Assembly (NCBI GenBank): GCA_025602905.1
Contig: JAHLKI010000024.1
Span: 310,001-374,000 of the forward strand
Direction: 5' to 3'
Length of the DNA stretch: 64,000 nt
From: Phlyctochytrium arcticum
Taxonomy: Eukaryota > Chytridiomycota > Chytridiomycetes > Chytridiales > Chytridiaceae
Positions 1 to 11,884 of the stretch are shown here, piece by piece (position 1 is the stretch's first letter; each line of letters begins with the position of its first letter). Below the pieces are notes generated by a model. It saw only the letters and a list, made by a program, of their open reading frames with translations. It searched no databases and had not been told where the DNA came from. Position numbers and translations under genes: made by a program.

Positions 1-555
1 AACGGTCCATTCAACAAGATCTCTTGGGATGTAAGGCTGTCGACGAGGAAAAAGCTTACGACAGTGATCTTTATGCATACTCAAGCTGACAGCTTTCTCC
101 ATTGCCAATGTATCTGCCAAATAGAGCGATCAAATCAACGGCCGTATCTGTTCGTTGACATTCCGATTCCAACCTCGTTCCGACATTGGACGGTCGTACG
201 CTGTGTCCGACACCCCATCTTCCTCGTCCCATATGTCGTCTATTGCTATCGTATTGTAGTGAATGGGTATCCCGTTTCTGTTCAATGCGGAGTCTAGGCC
301 AATCAGAGCGCGTTGGTGAGGATGTCATCGACATCGTCCAGCGTGTCGTGCCGTGAAATCAGTTAAGCTTACAGCAGACCCATCCTGTTCTCGCAAATTG
401 AGCAAATACTCAACACTCTTGTCATCTGTGGCTCGATGAGCATGATCCAGTCTTGGTAGAATGGATGATGTTGTTTACGTTTGTAAAGGGGATTGTCGCC
501 CCAAATCGCTGCCAGACGAAATATCTACAGATCAATAATATCACTAAGCTGAAGA

Positions 556-2518
556 CTATTCTAGAAAATTGGGTATTCCATTGCTTTTCTTTTTCTTGGG
601 GGTCGGAACTGGTGGCCGCACAGATGATATTTTGGGATCCAGTTCTGGTTCAAACTCCGGCGATCCGATTGGGGATGAAAGGTGCAGGGCCAATTCCTCT
701 TCCGAATCGTATTCGTGCTCGGCAAACTGCTGATCAAGCTTCTTCTTTACGTAGAGGAACGAACCTATTAACCTCGATAGCAATTCGAGATTCTTGGAGC
801 TCTTTGGGATGACGCATGAAGCGATGTGGTACATGGTAAAAATCCCATCTTTCGCCAGGCTCATCTCGTAGATTTCTACGCTTTCTCGCAACAGCTGAAT
901 CCCGAAAACTGATGCATGTAATCCTTTCTTTGTTTTGGCAATTACAGCTCCTTGAAGCAGTATCGCCAATTTGTATAAATCGTATACACTAGCTGGCGAG
1001 TTGCTTGTATGTCTATGGCTTTTTGTTTCCATGAACACTTCCTCAAAATCTTTTGAGATAACTCTGCAATCGGGCTTTTTTCCGGCGGGGTTTTTGACAT
1101 ATTGTTTGCGCTGTTCGCGGGAGCTTTTACTTTCCCCGTTCGCCCACACGACCAGGAGATGTTCTGAGTCCACATCAAAAATCTCTTCCATGAGGCCGTG
1201 CAGAAGAGCATGAACAGTAGTATCCTCGTCTGCAACTTTTTGGGTAAAAAGTTGCAATTGCTTCATCTTCTGTGTAGCTAAATAGCTACGGTGAGAAAAA
1301 AAATATGGTTAGACAGGTTGCGCCGGCCTATAAGAATTGCCAGCACTCACAATGATCGAACCACTATCAGCATCCTCCACGGCATGTTATCTTCAATGAT
1401 CTTCATGTGCTCGGCAGTGTGCTTCTTCCAAATGTCCATGAAATTCCCCCCGGAAGATAGCTCGTGGAAAAAGTTCTGTAATGCATCTCGCACATTCTCC
1501 GGCAGGCGCGCGTCCATGCGCTCCATTTGTTCTGCAGAGACTAATCTCGACCATGCCTTGACAATTCTGGGGTCTTTGTGCGTGGTCCAAGTGCTGATGC
1601 GGTACTTTTCCGAGAAAAGTATGATGTGATGGAGCAAGAGAATATGCCCGATCTCCTGCAACGAGAATGCTACGGTTGGCTGCGTACTATACTTTCTGAC
1701 GAGAGCGCTTTGGGTAGATCTCAGCCATTCGGACAAATTGACTTTCCCGCAGATCAAATCTTCAGCAGACACGGCCTTCTTGTTTCCGACAAAGGTTTTC
1801 TGTAAATAATCGACCGAGAGCGCAACGACGTTACCGTCTGCATCCTGCGTTTGGATTTCACCATTCACAATACATTCCGCACTGTCGTCATCGTCGTCGA
1901 AACTCGCGCATTTACTCTTCTTTGGTTGATTCCCGAGATCTTCCCGTGAATCGACCGCAAGGTTCGGTGCTGCCACTGCATCGCGACTCCGTTTTCTTTG
2001 GGTTGCTTGGATAGCGCGCTCCTCCTCCTCTAAAACCAACACATCTCCAGCTGCGGCCTGCCTTTTCCCGGCTTGGGTTTTGATTCGAAGCTACGCAAGC
2101 ACCAAATTAGAAGATGCAAAAGCTGAACCTCCAAATCAGTCAGTACCTGCGACGCAAGGTCTTCCCAATGGGATTTCCAAACTACATCTTTCCCTTCTTT
2201 CGCTTGACAGATGGACTCCGTCACCGTTTCGAGTACTTTGCTTAATTTTGTTTTCTGGGAGGCGTCCCGAAGATCAACTATATTCGCTTCGGCCCGAGCC
2301 ACACATGCCTCAAGATCGCTGATCGCATTTGTGGACTCTCCCGCTGCGTATTCGATGTGTTTCAAGAACTTGCTCAATGTGAAGTCGTTCCTTTTCACAC
2401 GGTCCCAAAAGTATCTCTTCATGTCTGAAAATGCAAGATCAGGTTCAAGCTCAAATGAAGGAAAGCGGTGACAATACATACCCTCAGACTTAGACGCTAT
2501 CTCTGTGCTGTTCGTCAT
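556..2518 (-). CDS. PD-(D/E)XK nuclease-like protein, left-arm copy
   Basis: This is the mirror copy of the gene at 9096-11058. Exons on the minus strand are 2482-2518, 2147-2424, 1351-2090 and 556-1285, joined by 56-65 bp GT-AG introns, and encode the same 594-aa protein. The N-terminal third is predicted helical, the middle is charged and carries a DDDDD acidic run, and the C-terminal domain has the Glu...Pro-Asp...Glu-x-Lys arrangement of PD-(D/E)XK nucleases. No difference from the other copy was seen, so both are either intact and functional or one is an assembly duplicate. Function is inferred from the motif only. Confidence 0.75.
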
Positions 2519-2857
2519 GTTTTTGACTGTGATCGCGTCGCTAATGTACCTCAGAACGAGGATGTCGCGCGCGTAGATTCTTAGTCCGAGAATCTACGAT
2601 GCTTACGAACAGCCTTCGCGCTCTCCTTCACCTGCCATTGCTGTTGAGTTCATTGGACGGGTGCCCACGAATCTACGATTACAGTGCAAGAGTGCAACAG
2701 CGGATATGGAAAGCTTGAACATTACGACGGGAGCCCCCAAAGGAGAATCTTGAAGGTTTTGCAGATCGGCCTGCAGCTGGCCGATGGAGTACAAAAGGCA
2801 AGTGATTTTTTCCGTCGAAGAGCCGGGAAAGTCGGACATTATCGAGTCGCTACACTC

Positions 2858-3029
2858 GGCGGGCGCTCGCCCTGGTCTACGTGGCCAGTGGTGCCGCTTG
2901 AGGACATGGCCATCTTCGCTTGCTCGCACTAGCGAGGATGAACAAACTGATGGTACCACGAGCTGTTTGCTGGCAGCAGTATTCAGTACCCCCGACGAGG
3001 GAGCCTGGTATGCGTCTCATGTCACTGGT
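2858..3029. repeat. Direct repeat B, copy 1 (left arm)
   Basis: A block running from GGCGGGCGCTCGCCCTGG to a TCATGTCACTGG end recurs at 3111-3290 in the same orientation. The last 90 bp or so are identical and the middle diverges. No gene product is recognised across either copy. Confidence 0.8.
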
Positions 3030-3110
3030 GTCCGATTATGCCCTGGTCCTTCCAGTCTACTTCAAGTTCGGCTATCGATACCCCAATGTTTGGAACGGTC
3101 ATTTGGGTAT

Positions 3111-3290
3111 CGGCGGGCGCTCGCCCTGGTCTACGGGCCAGTTGGTGCCGCTTGAGGGCATGGCCATCCTCTTGAGCTTGTATTGGCGCTCTGGAGAGGA
3201 TGGATAAACTGATGGTACCACGAGCTGTTTGCTGGCAGCAGTATTCAGTACCCCCGACGAGGGAGCCTGGTATGCGTCTCATGTCACTGG
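3111..3290. repeat. Direct repeat B, copy 2 (left arm)
   Basis: Second copy of the repeat at 2858-3029. The right-arm mirrors of the pair lie at 8324-8503 (copy 2) and 8585-8756 (copy 1). Confidence 0.8.
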
Positions 3291-4516
3291 CAGCTTGAAA
3301 AGGCTGGAAAGGCTCAATGTGCTCAGCTGTGAATACGAACGTTCATGTGATTGAAGTGTCTGCCATCTCCTATATCTGTTTCGCTACAACAAACTAATTC
3401 CTCTTCTTGTTCATCTTGCCCACCCATATTATTAGTTCAATAGCTTTCGGTATTCTACCAAGACGTTTCCGTGATGAGGAACTTGAAACCCATTAGAAAA
3501 CAGTCCCACATTTCTATTTCACTGCGGGACTGGACATGGACGCTACGCTGAGTATCGCATATTCCCCGCAATCGGGTAATTCAAGCTCTCAAGTTGCGTT
3601 ATCGCTGTAGTGGCGCTTACTCAGAGCCTGAAGAGCTCCAGTACACTACGTGCATCGAAATTGGAGTTCCTCAATCGGCATGCTGTATTGGCGCTGCTCA
3701 GACTATGAGATAACCGTCTTCAACACCTCCAAACGATTTTCTCCCCGGATTCGAACTCTGGTACTTTCTTCTATTCGCGCTTGGTTTGTCGAGGAATGAA
3801 GTTGGGTGAATATTAATCTCAAGTCAGGCAGCTAGTGTTTTGATGTCGGGTCAGAACACTCAAATAAAGCTCTGGATTACTCATGTAAGATATGTACTAC
3901 ATATGGCATTTTGGAGTATGGGTGGGTTTGAATATTGGAGAGACCAACTGGTCGGTCTGCATTTTCCCTCTGACATACAGAATGTCAGTTTGCAGCGTAG
4001 ACATTGCTTTAATAAATTCATTACAACAATGTCTCATTCGGATCTTCTGTGATTGGAATGCCTGATATACGAGATCGGAACAAAAGAAGTAAAGAGCCAA
4101 ATACATTCCAGGTCCACCAGGATCTGACACTAGGAGTCAAGAGTCCGGGCCTAAGACATATGTATTGAGAGACTCTATCAAAGTTGAAACATGACAAAAC
4201 GAAGAAGGCTAAGTGGTGGACTCTCGATAAGGAGAGGCCGAGGCTCTTGTCCCGTCATCTCCCAACTAGTTTAGTGGATTTCACTTTGCTCCCCAACCAA
4301 TTTTAGTTGATTTGCCTTTGATGAAGACTATTCTGGATCTCTACCGACCTTAAAGATCATGAATGTACTCCTGTTGTTGGGATTTTTTTTGGTATGGAGG
4401 GTATATTCCTAATGTGCACCTTGAATTGCAGTTCTGAGCAATAGAAATTCTGATTCGAATATAGTACGAGGGAGGAAAGTAAGCGAACTAGAAAGAAAAC
4501 TACACGACTACACTAA

Positions 4517-4745
4517 TGCCGTCTTATTTTCCTTCAACTTTGACATTTCAACCTTTTTATTCCAGTTCAGCTAGTCGTTGACTTTACCAACCACCAATGT
4601 CGCATTCTTATTACTATAGCGGCGTACTGAAGGCAATGGAAAATTCGGAGATGTCGAGAAGGGTAATGTGTTGCTGGAGGTGAGGAGGTACCATCAAGGC
4701 GAGGCCGGCGTGTTGATGGCTGTTTTTGGTCCGCGCTGAACGCAG
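4517..4745. repeat. Direct repeat A, copy 1 (left arm)
   Basis: A block of about 225 bp beginning at a TCTTATTTTCCTTC motif and ending in CGCGCTGAACGCAG recurs about 900 bp further right in the same orientation (5421-5645), with scattered substitutions and small gaps. The 675 bp between them hold no recognisable gene. The layout resembles a small LTR-like or TRIM-type element, but no TG..CA ends or primer-binding site were identified. Confidence 0.8.
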
Positions 4746-5420
4746 TGTAGAGCTTTCGGTCTTGAGTCAGGCATCGGTCATATAGCAAGATTGAGCACCC
4801 GTCCAAATTGAATTAGAATTTCAGTGTTCCATACCTTGCCTTCTCGTCTGCCGACTTGACCTCTCCCTTTTTCACTTGCCCCACGACAAACATCCAGAAG
4901 ACTTTGACGGCCTGTTTCAGAATTTGTTGGCAAACTTTATCGTGCGCCTGCCAGCCTTGCCCAGTAAGAAGGGTATACGATTTTTCCCCACAAGCTACTG
5001 CTGCTGACACTGTAAGCAAATCTACGCTGACGCTGATTTTCTGGGGTACTGCCCACTGTTTGAGAGGCCGTCGTGACCTGTTCAAGTTTGAAAGCCCACA
5101 TCCACCCGTGGTCACATACTCTCACATCTTGGTGGCGGTAGCACTTAGGAGGAGATTGACAGCGTCCATCGATATTAATGAGGGAGTGGGACAGGAACTC
5201 AAATGTAACAAGATAGGGGATATTGGAGGCAAAGGCAGCTGAGGATGATACCGGGGCCGGGTGACATCTGTTTCGAGGAAGTCTGCGTGGTAGGTTGCGG
5301 CGATCGGGGCACCGTTCAGTTGAGCGAGTCGTAGGTGTCGGGGGAACTCTCCTTCTCCAGCAATCATTACGGGGCCTAGTCGTGGTGCATTGAACTTGAC
5401 GGGGTTTGAAACCGTTACAT

Positions 5421-5645
5421 AGTCTTATTTTCCTTCAACTTTGACATTTCAACCTTTTTATTCCAGTTCAGCTAGTCTTTGATTTTACCAACCACCAATG
5501 TCGCATTCTTATTACTATAGCGGCGTACGGAAGGTAATGGAAAGTTCGGAGATGTCGAGAAGGGCAATGTGTTGCTGGAGGGCATCAAGGCGAGGCCGGC
5601 GTGTTGATGGCCGATTTTTTGGTCCGCGCTGAACGCAGCCTTTCA
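5421..5645. repeat. Direct repeat A, copy 2 (left arm)
   Basis: Second copy of the repeat at 4517-4745. It differs by point changes and by a missing segment (GTGAGGAGGTACC region), so the two copies have diverged even though the whole arms have not. The repeat pair is therefore older than the palindrome. Confidence 0.8.
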
Positions 5646-5758
5646 GCTGTCGCGTTTCACGCTGGCTGGGACACTCATTTTCATGAGTGCCCGACACCCA
5701 AACGATCATTGGACAGCCAAACGATCATTTGAATTATTTACTAGTAGATTTGGGCATT

Positions 5759-5855
5759 TCAGACTCGCGCAACGCTAAGAACATTTGTGGAATGAAATGG
5801 CCAGCGATTTTCAACTTAGGCGCTTGCTATTCCAGACTTAAGAGGGGCAACTCGC
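5759..5855. other. 97 bp asymmetric spacer at palindrome centre
   Basis: The two arms stop matching at 5758/5856. The 97 bases between them are not self-complementary overall and hold no gene. A single-copy spacer would let the arms form a long hairpin or cruciform. It is longer than expected for a simple end-to-end fold-back, which gives no spacer or a very short one, but an artefact is not excluded. Confidence 0.9.
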
Positions 5856-5968
5856 AATGCCCAAATCTACTAGTAAATAATTCAAATGATCGTTTGGCTG
5901 TCCAATGATCGTTTGGGTGTCGGGCACTCATGAAAATGAGTGTCCCAGCCAGCGTGAAACGCGACAGC

Positions 5969-6193
5969 TGAAAGGCTGCGTTCAGCGCGGACCAAAAAAT
6001 CGGCCATCAACACGCCGGCCTCGCCTTGATGCCCTCCAGCAACACATTGCCCTTCTCGACATCTCCGAACTTTCCATTACCTTCCGTACGCCGCTATAGT
6101 AATAAGAATGCGACATTGGTGGTTGGTAAAATCAAAGACTAGCTGAACTGGAATAAAAAGGTTGAAATGTCAAAGTTGAAGGAAAATAAGACT
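5969..6193. repeat. Direct repeat A, copy 2 (right arm mirror)
   Basis: Mirror image of 5421-5645 in the right arm, on the opposite strand. Confidence 0.8.
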
Positions 6194-6868
6194 ATGTAAC
6201 GGTTTCAAACCCCGTCAAGTTCAATGCACCACGACTAGGCCCCGTAATGATTGCTGGAGAAGGAGAGTTCCCCCGACACCTACGACTCGCTCAACTGAAC
6301 GGTGCCCCGATCGCCGCAACCTACCACGCAGACTTCCTCGAAACAGATGTCACCCGGCCCCGGTATCATCCTCAGCTGCCTTTGCCTCCAATATCCCCTA
6401 TCTTGTTACATTTGAGTTCCTGTCCCACTCCCTCATTAATATCGATGGACGCTGTCAATCTCCTCCTAAGTGCTACCGCCACCAAGATGTGAGAGTATGT
6501 GACCACGGGTGGATGTGGGCTTTCAAACTTGAACAGGTCACGACGGCCTCTCAAACAGTGGGCAGTACCCCAGAAAATCAGCGTCAGCGTAGATTTGCTT
6601 ACAGTGTCAGCAGCAGTAGCTTGTGGGGAAAAATCGTATACCCTTCTTACTGGGCAAGGCTGGCAGGCGCACGATAAAGTTTGCCAACAAATTCTGAAAC
6701 AGGCCGTCAAAGTCTTCTGGATGTTTGTCGTGGGGCAAGTGAAAAAGGGAGAGGTCAAGTCGGCAGACGAGAAGGCAAGGTATGGAACACTGAAATTCTA
6801 ATTCAATTTGGACGGGTGCTCAATCTTGCTATATGACCGATGCCTGACTCAAGACCGAAAGCTCTACA

Positions 6869-7097
6869 CTGCGTTCAGCGCGGACCAAAAACAGCCATCA
6901 ACACGCCGGCCTCGCCTTGATGGTACCTCCTCACCTCCAGCAACACATTACCCTTCTCGACATCTCCGAATTTTCCATTGCCTTCAGTACGCCGCTATAG
7001 TAATAAGAATGCGACATTGGTGGTTGGTAAAGTCAACGACTAGCTGAACTGGAATAAAAAGGTTGAAATGTCAAAGTTGAAGGAAAATAAGACGGCA
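6869..7097. repeat. Direct repeat A, copy 1 (right arm mirror)
   Basis: Mirror image of 4517-4745 in the right arm, on the opposite strand. Confidence 0.8.
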
Positions 7098-8323
7098 TTA
7101 GTGTAGTCGTGTAGTTTTCTTTCTAGTTCGCTTACTTTCCTCCCTCGTACTATATTCGAATCAGAATTTCTATTGCTCAGAACTGCAATTCAAGGTGCAC
7201 ATTAGGAATATACCCTCCATACCAAAAAAAATCCCAACAACAGGAGTACATTCATGATCTTTAAGGTCGGTAGAGATCCAGAATAGTCTTCATCAAAGGC
7301 AAATCAACTAAAATTGGTTGGGGAGCAAAGTGAAATCCACTAAACTAGTTGGGAGATGACGGGACAAGAGCCTCGGCCTCTCCTTATCGAGAGTCCACCA
7401 CTTAGCCTTCTTCGTTTTGTCATGTTTCAACTTTGATAGAGTCTCTCAATACATATGTCTTAGGCCCGGACTCTTGACTCCTAGTGTCAGATCCTGGTGG
7501 ACCTGGAATGTATTTGGCTCTTTACTTCTTTTGTTCCGATCTCGTATATCAGGCATTCCAATCACAGAAGATCCGAATGAGACATTGTTGTAATGAATTT
7601 ATTAAAGCAATGTCTACGCTGCAAACTGACATTCTGTATGTCAGAGGGAAAATGCAGACCGACCAGTTGGTCTCTCCAATATTCAAACCCACCCATACTC
7701 CAAAATGCCATATGTAGTACATATCTTACATGAGTAATCCAGAGCTTTATTTGAGTGTTCTGACCCGACATCAAAACACTAGCTGCCTGACTTGAGATTA
7801 ATATTCACCCAACTTCATTCCTCGACAAACCAAGCGCGAATAGAAGAAAGTACCAGAGTTCGAATCCGGGGAGAAAATCGTTTGGAGGTGTTGAAGACGG
7901 TTATCTCATAGTCTGAGCAGCGCCAATACAGCATGCCGATTGAGGAACTCCAATTTCGATGCACGTAGTGTACTGGAGCTCTTCAGGCTCTGAGTAAGCG
8001 CCACTACAGCGATAACGCAACTTGAGAGCTTGAATTACCCGATTGCGGGGAATATGCGATACTCAGCGTAGCGTCCATGTCCAGTCCCGCAGTGAAATAG
8101 AAATGTGGGACTGTTTTCTAATGGGTTTCAAGTTCCTCATCACGGAAACGTCTTGGTAGAATACCGAAAGCTATTGAACTAATAATATGGGTGGGCAAGA
8201 TGAACAAGAAGAGGAATTAGTTTGTTGTAGCGAAACAGATATAGGAGATGGCAGACACTTCAATCACATGAACGTTCGTATTCACAGCTGAGCACATTGA
8301 GCCTTTCCAGCCTTTTCAAGCTG

Positions 8324-8756
8324 CCAGTGACATGAGACGCATACCAGGCTCCCTCGTCGGGGGTACTGAATACTGCTGCCAGCAAACAGCTCGTGGTACC
8401 ATCAGTTTATCCATCCTCTCCAGAGCGCCAATACAAGCTCAAGAGGATGGCCATGCCCTCAAGCGGCACCAACTGGCCCGTAGACCAGGGCGAGCGCCCG
8501 CCGATACCCAAATGACCGTTCCAAACATTGGGGTATCGATAGCCGAACTTGAAGTAGACTGGAAGGACCAGGGCATAATCGGACACCAGTGACATGAGAC
8601 GCATACCAGGCTCCCTCGTCGGGGGTACTGAATACTGCTGCCAGCAAACAGCTCGTGGTACCATCAGTTTGTTCATCCTCGCTAGTGCGAGCAAGCGAAG
8701 ATGGCCATGTCCTCAAGCGGCACCACTGGCCACGTAGACCAGGGCGAGCGCCCGCC
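8324..8756. repeat. Direct repeat B pair (right arm mirror)
   Basis: Mirror of 2858-3290, with the two repeat copies at 8324-8503 and 8585-8756. An open frame of 118 codons at 8655-9011 crosses copy 1 but shows no family resemblance and is not called as a gene. Confidence 0.75.
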
Positions 8757-9015
8757 GAGTGTAGCGACTCGATAATGTCCGACTTTCCCGGCTCTTCGAC
8801 GGAAAAAATCACTTGCCTTTTGTACTCCATCGGCCAGCTGCAGGCCGATCTGCAAAACCTTCAAGATTCTCCTTTGGGGGCTCCCGTCGTAATGTTCAAG
8901 CTTTCCATATCCGCTGTTGCACTCTTGCACTGTAATCGTAGATTCGTGGGCACCCGTCCAATGAACTCAACAGCAATGGCAGGTGAAGGAGAGCGCGAAG
9001 GCTGTTCGTAAGCAT

Positions 9016-9042
9016 CGTAGATTCTCGGACTAAGAATCTACG
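9016..9042. other. Perfect hairpin upstream of the nuclease-like gene
   Basis: CGTAGATTCT and AGAATCTACG form a 10 bp stem around a 7 nt loop, 53 bp upstream of the start codon at 9096. The mirror copy is at 2572-2598. It could be an operator-like site or a remnant of a transposon end. Confidence 0.6.
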
Positions 9043-9095
9043 CGCGCGACATCCTCGTTCTGAGGTACATTAGCGACGCGATCACAGTCAAAAAC

Positions 9096-11058
9096 ATGAC
9101 GAACAGCACAGAGATAGCGTCTAAGTCTGAGGGTATGTATTGTCACCGCTTTCCTTCATTTGAGCTTGAACCTGATCTTGCATTTTCAGACATGAAGAGA
9201 TACTTTTGGGACCGTGTGAAAAGGAACGACTTCACATTGAGCAAGTTCTTGAAACACATCGAATACGCAGCGGGAGAGTCCACAAATGCGATCAGCGATC
9301 TTGAGGCATGTGTGGCTCGGGCCGAAGCGAATATAGTTGATCTTCGGGACGCCTCCCAGAAAACAAAATTAAGCAAAGTACTCGAAACGGTGACGGAGTC
9401 CATCTGTCAAGCGAAAGAAGGGAAAGATGTAGTTTGGAAATCCCATTGGGAAGACCTTGCGTCGCAGGTACTGACTGATTTGGAGGTTCAGCTTTTGCAT
9501 CTTCTAATTTGGTGCTTGCGTAGCTTCGAATCAAAACCCAAGCCGGGAAAAGGCAGGCCGCAGCTGGAGATGTGTTGGTTTTAGAGGAGGAGGAGCGCGC
9601 TATCCAAGCAACCCAAAGAAAACGGAGTCGCGATGCAGTGGCAGCACCGAACCTTGCGGTCGATTCACGGGAAGATCTCGGGAATCAACCAAAGAAGAGT
9701 AAATGCGCGAGTTTCGACGACGATGACGACAGTGCGGAATGTATTGTGAATGGTGAAATCCAAACGCAGGATGCAGACGGTAACGTCGTTGCGCTCTCGG
9801 TCGATTATTTACAGAAAACCTTTGTCGGAAACAAGAAGGCCGTGTCTGCTGAAGATTTGATCTGCGGGAAAGTCAATTTGTCCGAATGGCTGAGATCTAC
9901 CCAAAGCGCTCTCGTCAGAAAGTATAGTACGCAGCCAACCGTAGCATTCTCGTTGCAGGAGATCGGGCATATTCTCTTGCTCCATCACATCATACTTTTC
10001 TCGGAAAAGTACCGCATCAGCACTTGGACCACGCACAAAGACCCCAGAATTGTCAAGGCATGGTCGAGATTAGTCTCTGCAGAACAAATGGAGCGCATGG
10101 ACGCGCGCCTGCCGGAGAATGTGCGAGATGCATTACAGAACTTTTTCCACGAGCTATCTTCCGGGGGGAATTTCATGGACATTTGGAAGAAGCACACTGC
10201 CGAGCACATGAAGATCATTGAAGATAACATGCCGTGGAGGATGCTGATAGTGGTTCGATCATTGTGAGTGCTGGCAATTCTTATAGGCCGGCGCAACCTG
10301 TCTAACCATATTTTTTTTCTCACCGTAGCTATTTAGCTACACAGAAGATGAAGCAATTGCAACTTTTTACCCAAAAAGTTGCAGACGAGGATACTACTGT
10401 TCATGCTCTTCTGCACGGCCTCATGGAAGAGATTTTTGATGTGGACTCAGAACATCTCCTGGTCGTGTGGGCGAACGGGGAAAGTAAAAGCTCCCGCGAA
10501 CAGCGCAAACAATATGTCAAAAACCCCGCCGGAAAAAAGCCCGATTGCAGAGTTATCTCAAAAGATTTTGAGGAAGTGTTCATGGAAACAAAAAGCCATA
10601 GACATACAAGCAACTCGCCAGCTAGTGTATACGATTTATACAAATTGGCGATACTGCTTCAAGGAGCTGTAATTGCCAAAACAAAGAAAGGATTACATGC
10701 ATCAGTTTTCGGGATTCAGCTGTTGCGAGAAAGCGTAGAAATCTACGAGATGAGCCTGGCGAAAGATGGGATTTTTACCATGTACCACATCGCTTCATGC
10801 GTCATCCCAAAGAGCTCCAAGAATCTCGAATTGCTATCGAGGTTAATAGGTTCGTTCCTCTACGTAAAGAAGAAGCTTGATCAGCAGTTTGCCGAGCACG
10901 AATACGATTCGGAAGAGGAATTGGCCCTGCACCTTTCATCCCCAATCGGATCGCCGGAGTTTGAACCAGAACTGGATCCCAAAATATCATCTGTGCGGCC
11001 ACCAGTTCCGACCCCCAAGAAAAAGAAAAGCAATGGAATACCCAATTTTCTAGAATAG
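9096..11058 (+). CDS. PD-(D/E)XK nuclease-like protein, right-arm copy
   Basis: Four exons (9096-9132, 9190-9467, 9524-10263, 10329-11058) with GT-AG introns of 57, 56 and 65 bp join in phase to give 594 aa. Residues 1-105 are helical and Lys/Glu-rich. Residues 106-200 are low complexity with basic and acidic runs (KKSK, DDDDD) that resemble a nuclear-localisation region. The last third carries an upstream WANGESKSS segment, then KKPD near residues 421-424 and METK near 437-440, which fits the PD-x(n)-E-x-K catalytic core. Its C-terminal tail ends in a Pro/Lys-rich stretch. Similar modules occur in expanded, poorly characterised families of early-diverging fungi; that placement is from memory and inference. 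It may act on DNA, for example in element mobility or defence. The start is the first ATG before a good splice donor. Confidence 0.75.
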
Positions 11059-11721
11059 TCTTCAGCTTAGTGATATTATTGATCTGTAGATATTTCGTCT
11101 GGCAGCGATTTGGGGCGACAATCCCCTTTACAAACGTAAACAACATCATCCATTCTACCAAGACTGGATCATGCTCATCGAGCCACAGATGACAAGAGTG
11201 TTGAGTATTTGCTCAATTTGCGAGAACAGGATGGGTCTGCTGTAAGCTTAACTGATTTCACGGCACGACACGCTGGACGATGTCGATGACATCCTCACCA
11301 ACGCGCTCTGATTGGCCTAGACTCCGCATTGAACAGAAACGGGATACCCATTCACTACAATACGATAGCAATAGACGACATATGGGACGAGGAAGATGGG
11401 GTGTCGGACACAGCGTACGACCGTCCAATGTCGGAACGAGGTTGGAATCGGAATGTCAACGAACAGATACGGCCGTTGATTTGATCGCTCTATTTGGCAG
11501 ATACATTGGCAATGGAGAAAGCTGTCAGCTTGAGTATGCATAAAGATCACTGTCGTAAGCTTTTTCCTCGTCGACAGCCTTACATCCCAAGAGATCTTGT
11601 TGAATGGACCGTTGACAGTCACTGTTGCGGTTCTCGACGATCTGCCGGACCTGTGAATTCTCATTTAACCATTTTGAGACTTCGACTGTCCGATCTCCCG
11701 TAAACCAAACCAAACTCTTCG

Positions 11722-11879
11722 CAACTTTATCGATAAACTTTCCGCTCAAACTTCGACACAGATTATTGCACTCTTTGTTGCAAAGTTTATCGATAAACTT
11801 TCGGCTCAAACTTCGACACACATTGCATTCTTTGTTGCAACTTTTAACTTTACTCGGGCAAAGTTTATCGATAAACTTT
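11722..11879. repeat. Palindromic iterons, candidate replication origin
   Basis: Three spaced copies of a site built on the perfect 20 bp palindrome AAAGTTTATCGATAAACTTT lie at 11722-11741 (left half imperfect), 11782-11801 and 11860-11879. The first two are followed by the same 17 bp tail, GCTCAAACTTCGACACA. Spaced palindromic iterons just upstream of a replication-type helicase gene are what an initiator-binding origin looks like. A role in replication or in transcription control is inference; the repeats themselves are plain in the sequence. Confidence 0.75.
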
Positions 11880-11884
11880 TGGAG

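Larger units (their letters stand above)
2600..4516. other. Arm DNA without recognisable genes (mirror 7098-9014)
   Basis: Apart from direct repeat B, this part of the arm holds only short, unrelated open frames with no family resemblance. The mirror region at 7098-9014 is identical. Arm ends 1-555 and 11059-11613 likewise show no gene beyond the flanks of the nuclease-like CDS. Confidence 0.5.
1..5758. repeat. Left arm of giant inverted repeat (palindrome)
   Basis: Every base x in this arm pairs with base 11614-x in the right arm. Several stretches were compared directly and all open frames in the two arms translate identically, so the arms look essentially 100% identical. The window starts inside the arm, so its outer end is not visible and 5758 bp is a minimum. 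The arm carries one spliced nuclease-like gene (minus strand here) and two pairs of direct repeats. Perfect identity means a very recent event, active gene conversion, or an assembly or read fold-back artefact; sequence alone cannot separate these. Confidence 0.97.
5856..11613. repeat. Right arm of giant inverted repeat (palindrome)
   Basis: Reverse complement of 1-5758. The arm begins sharply next to the spacer. At the outer side, bases 11581-11613 still mirror window bases 1-33, so the true outer boundary may lie further right than 11613. The arm carries the plus-strand copy of the 594-aa gene (9096-11058) and mirror copies of all left-arm repeats. Unique, iteron-bearing virus-like DNA follows directly. 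Confidence 0.97.

Noticed and set aside
1..33. Telomere or contig-end repeat at the left edge
   Set aside because: No short tandem G-rich repeats; the sequence is ordinary arm DNA mirrored at 11581-11613.
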